64,000 nucleotides of DNA from Galerina marginata. Taxonomy: Eukaryota; Basidiomycota; Agaricomycetes; Agaricales; Galerinaceae. The DNA lies in the NCBI GenBank assembly GCA_023014335.1, contig JAECYW010000003.1:3968001-4032000 (forward strand), given 5' to 3'. This document shows positions 1-12,411 of the stretch, piece by piece (position 1 is the stretch's first letter; every line of letters starts with the position of its first letter). The notes under the pieces are model-generated. The model had not been told where the DNA came from and made no database searches. It worked only from the letters and a program-made list of their open reading frames with translations. A program made the position numbers and the translations under genes.

Positions 1-59
1 ACCCCAGGTTCCGCGGCGCCACGAGCCACACAATCGGGGCATTCCTTGAGGTCTTAGTG

Positions 60-240
60 ATGCCCCACTGATTCCTGCAGGATTCCGGCCGGAATATCGC
101 AATTCCGCGGATTCCTGCCGGAATCGGAATGGCAGGGGGACCAGCCAAAAGCCCCAATTCCGTGGGCTATAATCCGGCGGAATCCGGCGCGGAACACCCG
201 GAATGGGGAATTCGGTGGGATTCCGCGGCGGAATATGAGA
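60..240. repeat. Cluster of CGGAAT/ATTCCG motifs
   Basis: This short stretch holds more than ten copies of GGAAT, ATTCC or CGGAA-type words in both orientations, some overlapping into palindromes such as GGAATTC. The open frame that runs through it (129-668) is rich in Pro, His and Ser and shows no domain. Dense short inverted motifs are common in the subterminal regions of DNA transposons, so this may be one end of an element whose body lies to the left of the window. That reading is inference. Confidence 0.4.
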
Positions 241-1289
241 GTTACATCAGCGATTACGTAACGTTCCCACCGCGTGGCTTGTTGATTCTGTCACGTCGTG
301 CCAGTCTCTTTCCCGTCAACCACCACCACCATCCCTTTCCTCCCTCCCTGCTCGTCCGGTACCGCCCCCAGGCCGCGACCTTTCGCCGCCACGTCCACCC
401 GCGCGCTCACGATTCGCAGCCGCCACGTCGATCCCGCCACATCACACTACCCGCCACGTCGAACGTCGCCGGCCCCGCCACCACGACTCCAACACCTCCC
501 TACCCCGTCGCGAATGCCACGTCCAGGGCCCTAGAGGACGAACCGCGCGTCTGCCACCTCGCAGCGACCGCCCAAGACCATCCAAGATGGCTCTTAACCA
601 ATCCTTTGCAGTTAATGAACCGCAAAAGACCGGTCTCAGTCTATACAATCGCGGACAGACAAAGTTGACAACCCTGGTATCTCGGCTCCCAGGCAATATT
701 TTGGTATGATTTTTTCAGAATCTTGATCAGCTCATTGAAATATGTCAAAAAACACACCTCCAAAGTTTTTCCCATGAGCAGATGCATTTGGCCAAATTTT
801 TTGGCCTAAATGGGTCCTAGGTGACCAAAATTACCTCTAACTGGCTCATGAGAAGTTGAATTTCTGAAAATTATTTCCACTGCAGTAGCAGTGCTCTTGA
901 TCACCAATCACCCATAAATGAGGTTTTGCTGATGAACGCACTTCCAAAGAAAGTTAAGGGTCCCCAGTATGCACCAAGCGGACCCTGACTACTGATCATA
1001 GGTCTTTTTGAATTTATTTGGCCAAAACAACTTGATAGAACCTTCCAATTCTTATGGGATCATTTTTCCCTCATCAAATGGAATCAATTGCATTATTTTT
1101 CATTATTTTTGGAGCAATTCCCACAATCCAGCCAATTTTTCATGGCCTCAAAACCTTATTTGGACATTTAAAAGAGAACGGCTCAATGAAATTGGTATTG
1201 TTAGAACCATCTCCTCAATCTGCGTTGATTGCGACTATTTTCAGGAAATTTGGTGGACTTTGATTTTTTTTGTCAACTTTGTTTGTCTG
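241..1289. other. No gene seen
   Basis: GC-rich and then AT-rich sequence with only short, low-complexity open frames on both strands. No domain, splice pattern or RNA gene was recognised. Confidence 0.5.
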
Positions 1290-2720
1290 CAACTGTAAGT
1301 CAACTGATGACTGCACTTGCAACCCTGAAACACCTATGATTATATTTCTATTTTTTTTTTTTTTTTTTTGAAATTCTTGCAGTTAGTTGACCTATAGGTT
1401 AACTAACCACTGCACTTGCAACCCTGAAACATCTATTTGTATTTTATTTTATTTTTTTGAAATTCTTGCAGTTAGTTGACCTATAGGTCAACTAACCACT
1501 GCACTCACAGCCCTGAAACACCTATGATTATATTTATATTTTTTCTTTTCTATTTTTTTGGGGTTCTTATGGTGAACTGACCTGTAGGTCAACTAACCAC
1601 TGCCGACACGTGTCCCTGTGTAGGATGGGCGAAATATGGAGGCGGGAGTTTGGCAAAACTATAACAACCTTCCGTCGCATTTTGACTCCCCGTCAAAATA
1701 ATCTGACCTCAGCTGTGTAAGATTATATTTTATATTTTTTTAATATTTTTTTGAAATTCTCATGGTCAATTGACCTATAGGTCAGTTGACTACTGCATTT
1801 GCAACCCTGAAGTACTTAAGATTATATTTTATATTCTCATGGTCAATTAACCTATAGGTCAACTGACTACTGCAGTTGCAACCCTGAAATACCTAAGATT
1901 ATATTTTATATTTTTTTAATATTTTTTTGAAATTCTCATGGTCAATTGACCTATAGGTCAACTGACTACTGCAGTTGCAACCCTGAAATACCTAAGATTA
2001 TATTTTATATTTTTTTAATATTTTTTTGAAATTCTCATGGTCAATTGACCTATAGGTCAACTGACTACTGCAGTTGCAACCCTGAAATACCTAAGATTAT
2101 ATTTTATATTTTTTTTATATTTTTTTGAAATTCTCATGGTCAACTGACCTGTAGGTCAACTAACCACAGTGCTTAAAGTGTTATTATTTTCTATTTTTGG
2201 ATGACCCTGAAACCCTTATGTTGTGTATAATATTTTTTTTGTTTTTTTGAAAATCCTCTGCTCATTTGACCTATAGGTTAACTAACCACTGTGCTTGAAG
2301 TGTTGTTGTCTTGCCTTTTTTGGACAACCCTGAACAGAACCTTTTCCATATATATCTTTTCAATTGATTTTATCTTATTTTTTTTCTTTTTGGTCAGTTG
2401 ACTATAGGTCAACTGACCAATATGCTTGTCTTTCCTTTTATGGACAACCCTGAAGGCATTATGTTGTTTGTTTGTTGTGTTTATTTTTATTTTTTATCTT
2501 GCTTGTGCTGAGTTGACCCTATAGGTCAACTCAGCAACATAAGGTCAACTAACCAATATGTTTTAATGTGCTAGTAACCTTCCTTTTTTGGACAGCCCTG
2601 AACACCTCATCCTATTTGTATTGATCCTTTTGTTTATCCTAATAGCTAGTAGCTCTATATACTTTTTTTCACAGGGTTGTCAATTGACCCTGGTCAACTG
2701 TGGGCATATTTATAAAGTGC
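1290..2720. repeat. Degenerate ~99-bp tandem repeat with TTGACC/GGTCAA palindromes
   Basis: Between 1860 and 2160 the unit repeats with a period of 99 bp: the word GCAGTTGCAA starts at 1872, 1971 and 2070. Each unit has a palindrome close to TTGACCTATAGGTCAA, then an ACTGACTACTGCA block, a CAACCCTGAAA block, and a T-rich tract of up to about 20 bp. Flanking units from 1290 to 1860 and from 2160 to 2720 keep the palindrome and the CCTGAA block but drift in length and sequence. The centre is the most homogeneous part, as expected of a satellite with recently amplified core units. No coding frame crosses it. Confidence 0.85.
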
Positions 2721-4916
2721 CCCCTGGTCAACTTAGCAGTTTTGAACGCTAGGCGAGCAGCATTGGCTGAACGGTCGGGCGGACTCGCGACGCACGGCAT
2801 GACGTTGTTCGTGTCGTTGAATACCTGCCAGGAGAAGTAATAAGTGATACAGTGATAGGCTTTTAAATTAACACTTACCAAACACGTCTTGAGCGGTGGG
2901 ACAGGCAAGGAGGAGAGTAGGAGGTCAGTGGTGTGGTGGTGGAAAGCCAAAAAGTGTTGAACTGCCGTCAACAGCACCAGGCGCACAGTGAGTATAGGTC
3001 GAGAAAGTGCGGCGGTTATAGCAGCACTAGTCGGCAACGGTGGTGAGTGGGTTTGTGGTGTTGTCAGGCATTGGTCGCGATCGCAGGTATGGGTGTTGGG
3101 TGGTGGTTGGCACAGAGAGAGAAAGGGCCTGGGGCCTGGCACGCGGGCCGCGCGGCAAGTCTATGGGAGGAGAGAGAGTTATACTGAAGAAAAAGCAGGT
3201 GAGAGAGCGGGGAAGAAATGAGAAACGATTGAAACTTACAGCCTGAGGTTGACTATATAAGGCACAGGTTTAGGGCAGGATAAGGTGACTTGGGGAGAGT
3301 TCGAGAACAACGAGATGTTGTACAGAGGTGCTATCCGGCACTGTGTAGAGCCTTAGCAGTGCTATCCAGCACTATGCAGAGCCCTAGTGGTGCTATGCGG
3401 CGCTGTGGCACTATGGCATGCTATAAGAATGAATCGGTCACTATGTGACCCTATGGTCGTAGTGTGACGTGCTATAGCTCACTATGCCAAAAATCCAACA
3501 TTGCTGATGTAACCTCAAAAAATACTCATTATGCTTAGTGAAATGTCTGTAACTATACATAGCAGAATCCAGAGAATGAGATAACGGGCCACGAGGAGCC
3601 AACCAGAGGTTGGCAACGAGCGGCCCGCCAGATAGGTTCTGCACTGAGGATGGAAATTAATAAATATGATAGTTCACCGTAATATACGGACCCAAAGACC
3701 TGACCCATCTGGGGACGAGTTTTGCTGTGCAAAGCATCGGCCTTCAAGACCAAGTCAAACTCGGTCATCTGATTTAAGGTAGGTTACGAGTCCTATTTAT
3801 AGGGCTCGTTCTTTTATCGTTCTTGACGCACCCAAATTTTGGGCCTGTGTTACGCTCATTTAGCCAGCAAACCCCGACACCTATTTTTCGGCCCGCCGTC
3901 GTTGTCGGTGTTCGACATTCTACATCCACCACCATTCCTCCTTCGCCATCACACCTCGACTAGCTAACTTCCTTTGTTGGGTGGCACCGCCGCCTTTTGG
4001 GTGAGTTCTTCCTATTAAAATAAGTGATACCTCTTGCTTATCTACCTCGTCAACGTAGCCGCCACGTTCACACTTCTTCCACCACCTCGAACAACATTGC
4101 TGCTGCTCAACATGGCCCCATCACCACCACACCACTATTACAGGCTCTTCTATCTGCGTCAACGTGGCTAATGTAGCCCCGCATCCGCCTCCATAACCGC
4201 CATGGACCGCCATCCCACTTTGTCGACGTGGCCAAAGCAGCCACACCAGCACATTCACCACCTCAGACATCGAGTGAATACAGCCACAACCACGGACACC
4301 TATGCTTCCACCATCGACGTCATGGCCTACGACACTGATGCAGGTGACGCCACGCCGCCACTTCCTCCATTGGCTAACACAGCCCCGCAACCGCCTCTTC
4401 AAGCGCCCCAGATCCAGTCACCTCGTCAACGTTGCTGCCGTGGTCACACTGCCTCCACTACCTCGAATGACGTCCACGCGGATACACATGGACAATGCCG
4501 CCATACCGCCACTACCTCTAACCTCGACGCAACGGATGACGATCTGCCCCTACCTTTGATGTCGGCGCAGATGATACGACTCCACTGAACCTATGGTTAT
4601 TTGGTATTTGTCTCCACACCAATGGCCACAGTAGAGAACATTTGGCGGAGGTACGTAATATTATTTCTACTTCCTCGATTGAAAGAGAACAGTAGTAACC
4701 ACAACAACAAATCTAGAAAGGCAATAACATCTGTGGATTTTTGCATTGTCCACGGAGGGCCAGCTTTTCTTTACTCTGTTTTAGACACGTGCTGGTGCCA
4801 CAGCATCTCAGATGTGGGTGATGAACCATGACCCTTTGACGCGATTTATAAAAGATGTTGTTCGTGTTCTTCATTTTTGCCTATCTTCTCCATCTAATTC
4901 ATACCTTCCCATAACA
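2721..4916. other. No convincing gene
   Basis: Several open frames of 60-160 codons occur on both strands, but they are proline-, threonine- or arginine-rich, overlap each other and show no domain. A minus-strand frame starting at 3768 has ordinary composition for its first 40 codons and could be a 5' exon, but I could not extend it. I see nothing firmer than the short tandem repeat listed separately. Confidence 0.4.
3325..3425. repeat. Short ~31-bp tandem repeat (GTGCTATCCGGCACT type)
   Basis: Three imperfect units begin with GTGCTATCCGGCACT, GTGCTATCCAGCACT and GTGCTATGCGGCGCT. Each half-unit is itself close to palindromic (GTGC...GCAC). The following 60 bp continue with CTATG/CTATGG words. 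Confidence 0.55.
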
Positions 4917-4942
4917 GGTGCGTTAAAGCCTTGATGCCACCT

Positions 4943-5430
4943 CCAATTGTCCGACTTCCGATATGCCACCCCCACGACATTGAAGGCGTTGCTAAGGCCC
5001 AGGCCGCAGCGCCTCTCTTCAAGAGTCTCAAGACGTCAATGTCCCGAGCTCAATGTGGACTGGAGGTGAGGTGCATAATTGTGCTATGATATTAGGAAAT
5101 GTTACTTACCTGTAAATCTTGAAGGGTATGCTAACTGTCATTTTGACTTGATGGATGCGGCTGCAAAGCACATGGACTTTGACGCTTTAGACTGCAAGTC
5201 CAGGCATAGAGGGAAAAGGGTTCTGTATATGAGGTAAGTGTTTTCGAGGTTCAGAATGAATTATTACTGACCTGATTTACTTATCAGCCCTTACACCTTG
5301 GCTTGCTCACACACAACACGATCACGAGCTACAAGGGCAGCGCGCCGTGCTGCCGGTATCTCCCCTGCAATCGTGGAATTGGAGGTGCTCGGTCTGTCGT
5401 GGAGGCAGACTCGGCATATGTGAGGCGGTG
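4943..5430 (+). pseudogene. Gene-like fragment, unidentified
   Basis: An ATG at about 4935 opens a frame beginning MPPPIVRLPICHP. It is followed by two further stretches that look coding and are separated by intron-like sequence: a donor GTAAGTG near 5231 and an acceptor TTATCAG near 5287. The first junction could not be placed in phase, so the gene is broken or wrongly delimited. I recognise no domain. The nearby mariner-like MITE and the Copia insertions may have destroyed the remainder. Confidence 0.2.
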
Positions 5431-6038
5431 TGGGCGAGGCTGGGGAGGAAAAACCGGGTCAAAGGTTAAGGGAAGGGCAGGGATTGAGCTTTGTACACCT
5501 TGAAATTCAATGACCACACAGTCGGACTGTTCGTGATATTTGCCCCGTGATGATGTCATGGGCTTCTACTTTGTCGTTGTCTTCTACAGTATTTGACCGG
5601 TCCTTTGTACAGAAAAAATGTATCAAGCTAATTAAAAGGTCAATAAGCATATCTCTCGGAATATCTTTTTATATAATTCTAGATATACATCTTGAGCACT
5701 TATATACCAATTTTCAAAGGAATCCGTGCTGGTAGAATGAAGATAATGAAGTTGCGAGACGACGTGCTGAAAAACCGGCAAATCGGCTCCTTTGTACACC
5801 GGCGTTCATTACAAATTTGTAATCACTCAACTCAATTGGGTCAATTACCATGATGCTTACGTACTTACCTGTCATCCCCCTTTTCCCCCCTCCGACAGTA
5901 ATTTGCGATTTTCTCCACGAGTTTTTGGTGCATTTTCTTAATTTTTTGAGTGGGTAGTTTAAATTATTAGTACGAGTGTTCTGAATATAATTTAACTGGT
6001 GTTCGGGCTTGAATAAGGCATGACAAAATGAGAAATAC

Positions 6039-6335
6039 TGTTGAGAACGTACAAGCCCGAAGGCCGAGTACGGTCCGCCCGATCCCGATGTATCGAGATC
6101 GTGTCCGAGTCACCTTCGTCGGTCAGAACATTTATTCTCCCTGTATCTAGAACTACGTAGATTATTTACAATGTATATAAGGACTCCCCACTTCGAGAGA
6201 GTCTGTAGTAATTCCAATTCATTCTTCCTTTCCCCTCCAAACCTTGTGTGAACTTAAGTACTCAGTTTAACGTATACACTGCCGTGCTGAATCGTATTGT
6301 TACTTTAACTAAGTACCCTACATACGATCTCAATA
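6039..6335 (+). repeat. Copia-1 5' LTR
   Basis: It begins TGTTGAGAAC and ends CTCAATA. It matches 15782-16078 over 297 bp with one difference seen (ccctg versus cccg in the middle). A TATATAA box lies near 6174, the probable core promoter of the element. The AATAC target duplication immediately precedes it. Confidence 0.93.
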
Positions 6336-6351
6336 GGTTATGGGCCCCGGC
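6336..6351 (+). other. Copia-1 primer binding site (half-tRNA type)
   Basis: GGTTATGGGCCCCGGC follows the LTR directly. The first twelve bases are the complement of GGGCCCATAACC, the anticodon stem-loop of initiator methionine tRNA, rather than of a tRNA 3' end. Drosophila copia is known to prime from such an internal tRNA-iMet fragment. Copia-2 has the same site. Confidence 0.75.
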
Positions 6352-6432
6352 TCAATACTTAATTACTGAAGAACTGATTTATCACCAAAAGAGTTTTATT
6401 CAACGAGACTACAACTAGCAATCTACTAAATC

Positions 6433-9400
6433 ATGTCTACCACCTCCGAAATTCGTGATGCTTCATCAAGCCTTTACCGTATCGAGCTCTTGAAGGAAGA
6501 CAATTGGCTTCCGTGGAAGCGCCGTGTAACCGGCGTGCTACGAGAACGCCGTCTCCTCAAATATGTCGATGGCACGAGTAAAAAACCGGACACTTTACCC
6601 GCCTCAACGGATAAAGAGACCCAAGCTTTGGTAACAGCACGTGAAACGGAAATTAGTGAGTGGGAAGACAATGATGCGCGAGCACAGACTCAAATTGAGC
6701 TTACCTTGAGTGACCCGCAGATGATACACATCGCAGGTGCCAGGACCGCCGCGGAAATGTGGACGCAGTTGAAGACCGTGAAGGAACCGCAAGGTACCAT
6801 GGGTATTATTTCGGCACGTAGACGCTTGTACCGTACCGTAGCCGATGAATCTACAGAAATACAGACTCACATTAATGAGCTTCGTAGTATTCAGGAAGAA
6901 CTTCACTTACTGGGAACACTAGTATCTGATGAAGATTTCACAACAATTTTAATATCTTCTCTCCCAGAATCTTGGGATCAATTCACTACTGCTTACCTTG
7001 GAGCTAGCACCTCTTCTGCTTCTGCTGATACTGCTACGACTCCAGCATCGACTTCACTCTGGAAAATCACTTCGTTTCAGCTTGTCGCGCTTATTCTCGA
7101 GGAGAATCGTTGGCGGACCGAGCGATCCGGATTGGGCGCTAATGTCGCAATGCAAGCGCACGCGCCGAAATCGAGCGCGCATGGTAAGGCACCTGTGGAT
7201 AAATCAAAGTTAGAGTGTACTAATTGTCATAAGAAAGGACACACTCACCCAGATTGTTGGTCAGAGGGAGGAGGCAGCGAGGGCAAAGGTCCTAGGAGCA
7301 ACCGACCCCGGAAAGGCGGGAAGTCGAAACCTAAAGGTAAAGAACGCGCAAGTCAAGCGCAGTCAGAGGGAACGACATCGACGGATGAGAAGGAGGCCGC
7401 TTACCAGTCTAATGACGGTCAGCCCAGCGTCAAGATCACGCGAAATAGTTGGATCGCGGATACGGCAGCTACGTCCCACATCTGCAATGATCGTGAGTTA
7501 TTTAATTCATATATTCCCCTTACCTCGAAATCGATTGAAGGCATTGGCCAACAGTCAATCTCAGCTCTAGGAATCGGTAAAGTCAGTTTAAATTGCAAAG
7601 TAGATGGAAAATTAATCACCAATCACTTGCAGAACGTCTTATACGCCCCGGATGCCGCGAATAATCTGCTTTCAATTACTAAACTTGATAAAGCGGATGG
7701 TTACGCCACTTGCAAAGGCGGAGGAATCAAACTGTGGAACAAGAACGATAAGTTACTAGCCCAAGGGAAGATAGTCAACAATTTATACGTACTGGATGCA
7801 GAACCCATTCACGCAGCACGGGAGCACGCTCAGGTCGCGCTAAGCCTCCCGGATACATGGGATTCACTTCACAGAAAATACGGACACCTATCAATTACGG
7901 GACTTAAGAAACTAATCAAGGACAATTTAATCGAAGGACTTACCGTTGATTCTACCCAAGAATTCCACCAATGCGAAGCCTGTATACAAGGCAAACAACA
8001 CCATAAGTCATTCCCTGCGGAAAGCGAAACACGAGCGAAAAATCCCGGAGAACTCACTCATAGCGACGTCTGGGGACCAGCCCGCGAGACGTCAATCCAA
8101 GGATCGAAGTATTACATTTCGTTTACTGACGATGCCGTACGCAGATGCACCGTTCTGTTCATGAAGAAAAAGTCAGAAGCCTTCGAAAAGGTGAAGGAAT
8201 ACATTACCTGGATTGAGAAGAAGTTTGGATTCACGCCGAAGGTTTTGCGCGTCGACAATGGCACTGAATATATTAATCAGAAGACCAAAGACTGGTGCGC
8301 AGAGAAAGGAATTGAAATTCAAACAACCGCACCTTATTCGCCATCGCAAAACGGAGTCGCCGAACGCTTTAACCGCACGTTAATGGAAATGGCACGATCT
8401 ATGCTAATTGGACGAAACTTACCTCGATTTTTATGGGCAGAGGCTGTACGCCACGCCGCATATCTTCGAAATCGGTCGCCTACCCGAGCGCTTAATGGAA
8501 AGACGCCGGAAGAGGCGTGGTCCGGTCGGAAACCGAACATGTCGCACCTCCAGGAATTCGGATGCGATGTCTGGATTTTAAACGAGGGAAGTCAATCGAA
8601 ATTAGCTCCCAAATCAACGAAATATACCTTTGTTGGATTTGAGGATGGACCAAAAGCGGTACGCTATTACGACTCAAAAACTCGCAACATTAAAGTTTCA
8701 AGGAACTATATCTTCTCAGAGAAGGAACCTGCAGCAATAGAATTCAAACTCTTACCTAGATTGGAGCTCGAGGGGGAGTTAAAGGGTAATTCCGAACCCC
8801 AATCTCCCGAGAACACACCTAAAGAGTCACCTGAAACGAAATTGTTAGCACCTGAGAATGCGCCGCAACAAGCGCCCGCACCAGCGCCTAACGTCGAACC
8901 GCCTAAAGCGACGCCGTCAACGCCGAGTAAGCCTCAGAAATCAAATAACTCACCGAGTACACCTACGACGAGCCCGAATGTTGCATATTATCCAAAGAAA
9001 CACAATCCTATCCCGTTACGACGTACCAACCGAAATCTACCAGACCTTGATTATAGGAAGATAAATAATCCAGATGCTCGCTTACCTGCCCCCCGGCCAC
9101 GAAATGAAGGCACTTCACAGGACGAAATTGACGAGGAAACTATTGCAAATTTAGCCTCAAACGAACTAGGCTTTGTGGCATCATTAAATAATGCTAATGA
9201 TGACTTACCTCGATCGATTAACGAAGCCAAGGCTTCTTCTGAATGGGAACACTGGGAAAAGGCAATTAACGAAGAATATTCACTATTAGAAGGCATGGAA
9301 ACATGGGAATTGGACGACTTACCGCCAGAACGAAAGGCAATCGGATGCCGATGGGTTTTCTTGAGAAAATACAACGAAAACGGCGAAATAATTCGATATA

Positions 9401-10498
9401 AAGCGCGCCTCGTAGCGCAGGGCTTCTCCCAAATTCCAGGTATGGACTTCGACGGCACTTTCGCACCAGTAATGCGCCACGACTCGCTTAGAGCACTGCT
9501 CGCGATCGCAGCGATTAAAGACCTTGAAATTCAGCAGTTAGACGTCAAAGGAGCCTACTTAAATGGCGACTTACAGGAGGAAATATTTATGAGACAACCT
9601 GATGGATTTCACGACGGAACAACGAAGGTTTGCCGCCTCAAAAAGACGATCTACGGACTCAAGCAGTCAGGACGCGAATGGAATCGTAAACTCGATAAAG
9701 TACTCACCAAACTTCGATTCAGCAAGTCCAACGTCGACCATTGCGTGTATATCCGCACGGAAAATGGCCATACTTCGTATATCACAGTCTGGGTAGATGA
9801 CTTAATGTTATTTACAGATAATCCGGATGAAATGAACGAAATCAAAGCTTACCTGAAGGAGACATTTGAAATAAACGACCTAGGAGAGCCAAAACTCATT
9901 ATTGGCCTCGAAGTCAAGAGGGATAGAAAGAAACATACGATTTCTCTCGGTCAGACATCTTATATCGACCGAATCCTCAAGAAATACGGCATGGAAAATT
10001 GTCGACCGGTCTCGACTCCAATGGATCCGAATGTCGTATTGACACGCGTCAACGAGAACGACGTGAAGGAGGAGCCACGAGAAGACCGAGACGAGCGCCT
10101 AGGAGGAGGTTATGCCGCGGCTGTTGGTTCATTAATGTATGCAGCGATTGGAACTCGACCAGATATTGCCTACGCAGTACAGAAGTTGAGTAAATATTCA
10201 AGTAGTCCCGGAAACTCACATTGGACCGCATTAAAGCGCGTATTCCGCTATCTGGCAGGAACGCGCGATCGCGTCTTGTTTTACGGAGGCGACGTGGATG
10301 AAGACGAAGTTAATTTTAGCGCCTATTGTGACGCGGACTTTGCTTCTGATCCGGATGATCGCAAGTCCATTTCGGGTTATACCTTATTTTTAGGCAACGC
10401 CGCCATTGCTTGGAGTTCGAAGAAACAAACAACCATCGCGCTTTCAACCACGGAAGCCGAATATACGGCCATCGCTCACGCTACACGCCAAATTATCT
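6433..10498 (+). pseudogene. Copia-1 gag-pol, 5' part
   Basis: Encodes Gag, protease, integrase, reverse transcriptase and the start of RNase H in one frame, order PR-IN-RT-RH as in Ty1/Copia. A CCHC knuckle (CTNCHKKGHTHPDC) lies near residue 262, the protease site near 342, and the integrase HHCC from about 479 to 520, followed by HSDVWGP near 543. The RT active site VWVDDLM is near 1121, and RNase H begins at AYCDADFASDPDD near 1296. The protease motif reads DTAATSH where DTGA is usual, so the second active-site residue after Asp-Thr is Ala instead of Gly. The frame is cut at residue 1355 by the element at 10499. The ORF runs a few codons into that element before stopping. Joining 10498 to 15491 gives 1450 codons in frame. 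Confidence 0.92.
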
Positions 10499-11137
10499 CA
10501 CCTGTAGTGACTACATTTATGTATCAACTCCAGGCAGTTGCCTGATCCACTGATATGGAATATCAGGGAGTTTGCCTGGCTACCATTTTAGGAAGCACCT
10601 CAGGAAAAGGCCTGTTGGGTGCCGGAAATGCCGGGGTAGGTTGGGGATGCCTCTCGGAGGGCGGGTTGGGTGTTTGAGATGCCGAAAATTCCAGGGAGAG
10701 GGGCGGGATATGGCTAGAAAAGCGCAGGGGGGCGGGGATGTACAAACAATGCACAAACAATGCACCATTTTGATGCTGGGGCGGTATTTTTGCTCCTGTG
10801 CGAGATATGGGTCGATTCGCGGCGCCAAAATTTGTGCAGTAGGTTGGAATATATTATCTATACCCTATTCACCCTTTAGCGCGCGTCAAACGAGTCGGGA
10901 ATGGGTGGATTAGAGAATGAGCATCTGGATGACGCTCTATTTTTAGTTCACGAATATTCCGAAAGCGGAAATTAGCTCCGGAATGATTTGATGCACTCAT
11001 TTTTGCTCCCCCGTTTCCCTCCTATTGCTTTCCCCTTGAAATTAAATACACAGTTCTTTTCTCCTCAAAAATGCGGACAAAACGGTACCAATTTCATCCC
11101 CTGAACCTGCCTGGAAGGTGAGAACTGACCTCTCAAA
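10499..11137 (+). repeat. Left terminal inverted repeat of the 5-kb element
   Basis: Matches the reverse complement of 14848-15483. It runs from the target duplication through a GTACAAACAATGCACAAACAATGCACC block to a GCGGACAAAACGGTACC block, after which similarity fades near 11137. Confidence 0.88.
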
Positions 11138-12411
11138 TATTGAAATGACGTCTACACCCTCGAAATCCCTGCATTTTGGGTTTGCTCTCACATACCTCCA
11201 GCCTTCAATTAAATGGTGAAATAATAACATTTATATTCATTAATCTACAGGACATAAGTACTACAAGGGGGCCTAAGCAATAGAAAAAGGAACGGGGACA
11301 AAATGAGGGAACGACGCGAGATGACGTGGCTCCCTCCAGACTCGCGCAGCTAATCCCCTACGCGGAGGGGCGAATGCACCTGCAAGTTAATAGCAAGGCC
11401 TTACGCAGGACAGGTGAGCCAACGACTGATGGCCCACGTAGCGAAATCCCTTGGCTCGTCGGCGTTGCCTCAAGCGAAAGGGATACATGGGGAGACGAAG
11501 CCTGGCGACGGGAGCTGGTACTGAGTTGGTGCTGCTGCGATCGGGGAAGCATTGGTGGGGTCGTTTGTGGTGGCAATAGCAGGCGGTTGGCGACGTGGTG
11601 GTGGAACGTGATGTCCGAGAGCTGTCGTGGCCGGCTCGTCGTCGCCACGAGCAACAGGGAACACGGGAGGGTGAGGAGTTGACGCAGCATTTGTGCTGGC
11701 AACGAGAAGTGGCGCTGAGCTGGTGGTGGCGCGATTCGGCTGGGCTTAATGCACGACACGGCGAGCTGCCACGGGCAAACAGGAGCGACAGGTAGGCGAA
11801 GAAGGTGATGACGGGCGAGAGCTGTTGTAGCTGGCACGCGACGGAGGTGATGGGTGATCTACAAGAGCCGCTGTTGCTGGCTCGTCGTTGGCACCAGCGA
11901 CAGGGGAAGAGAAGGTGGTGGTAACGCGATCCGGTTGGGTTTGGCGCGAGACACGGCGAAGTCACCACAAGCGAATGGAAGGCGAATGGGAGCGATACGC
12001 ACTCGACGTCAACAGAGCGCGCCGAATGTTGAAAACCTTCGACCTGCTCCCTATCCGCACAAGCCATAATATCATCGCCTCCCAGGTGTCGTCGCCCAAC
12101 ATGGACAGCGAGCGGGGAGACGATGTACATGCGTCATGGAGCCGATGGGAAGCGGGAGGCGGACTTCCAGGAACGCGAACGTCGTCACGAAGGCGGCATT
12201 CGTGTTCGTTTCCTCGATTCGGCTCGCGGGGGGTGACTCCGGTTGGACTCGGATGAGGGGCGTCTGTTTGCAGGCTGAGTGGTTGAAGCGGGGGCGTCGT
12301 TGTGCATTGGGAAAGGGCGTAGGCAGCGCTATGTGCATGGTAGCCTAGATTACGAGGAGGGCATGACGCCAACGTCGTGCCCTCTGCCCTGCGATGTCAG
12401 TAGACAGGCGG

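Noticed and set aside
129..668. 179-codon plus-strand open frame
   Set aside because: Pro/His/Ser-rich, overlaps another frame in the same direction and a GC-rich minus frame, no domain and no plausible promoter or splice context.
11387..12130. 247-codon minus-strand open frame inside the 5-kb element
   Set aside because: Cys/Ser/Pro-rich, several overlapping frames on both strands in the same GC-rich DNA, and no transposase or other motif; most likely compositional.
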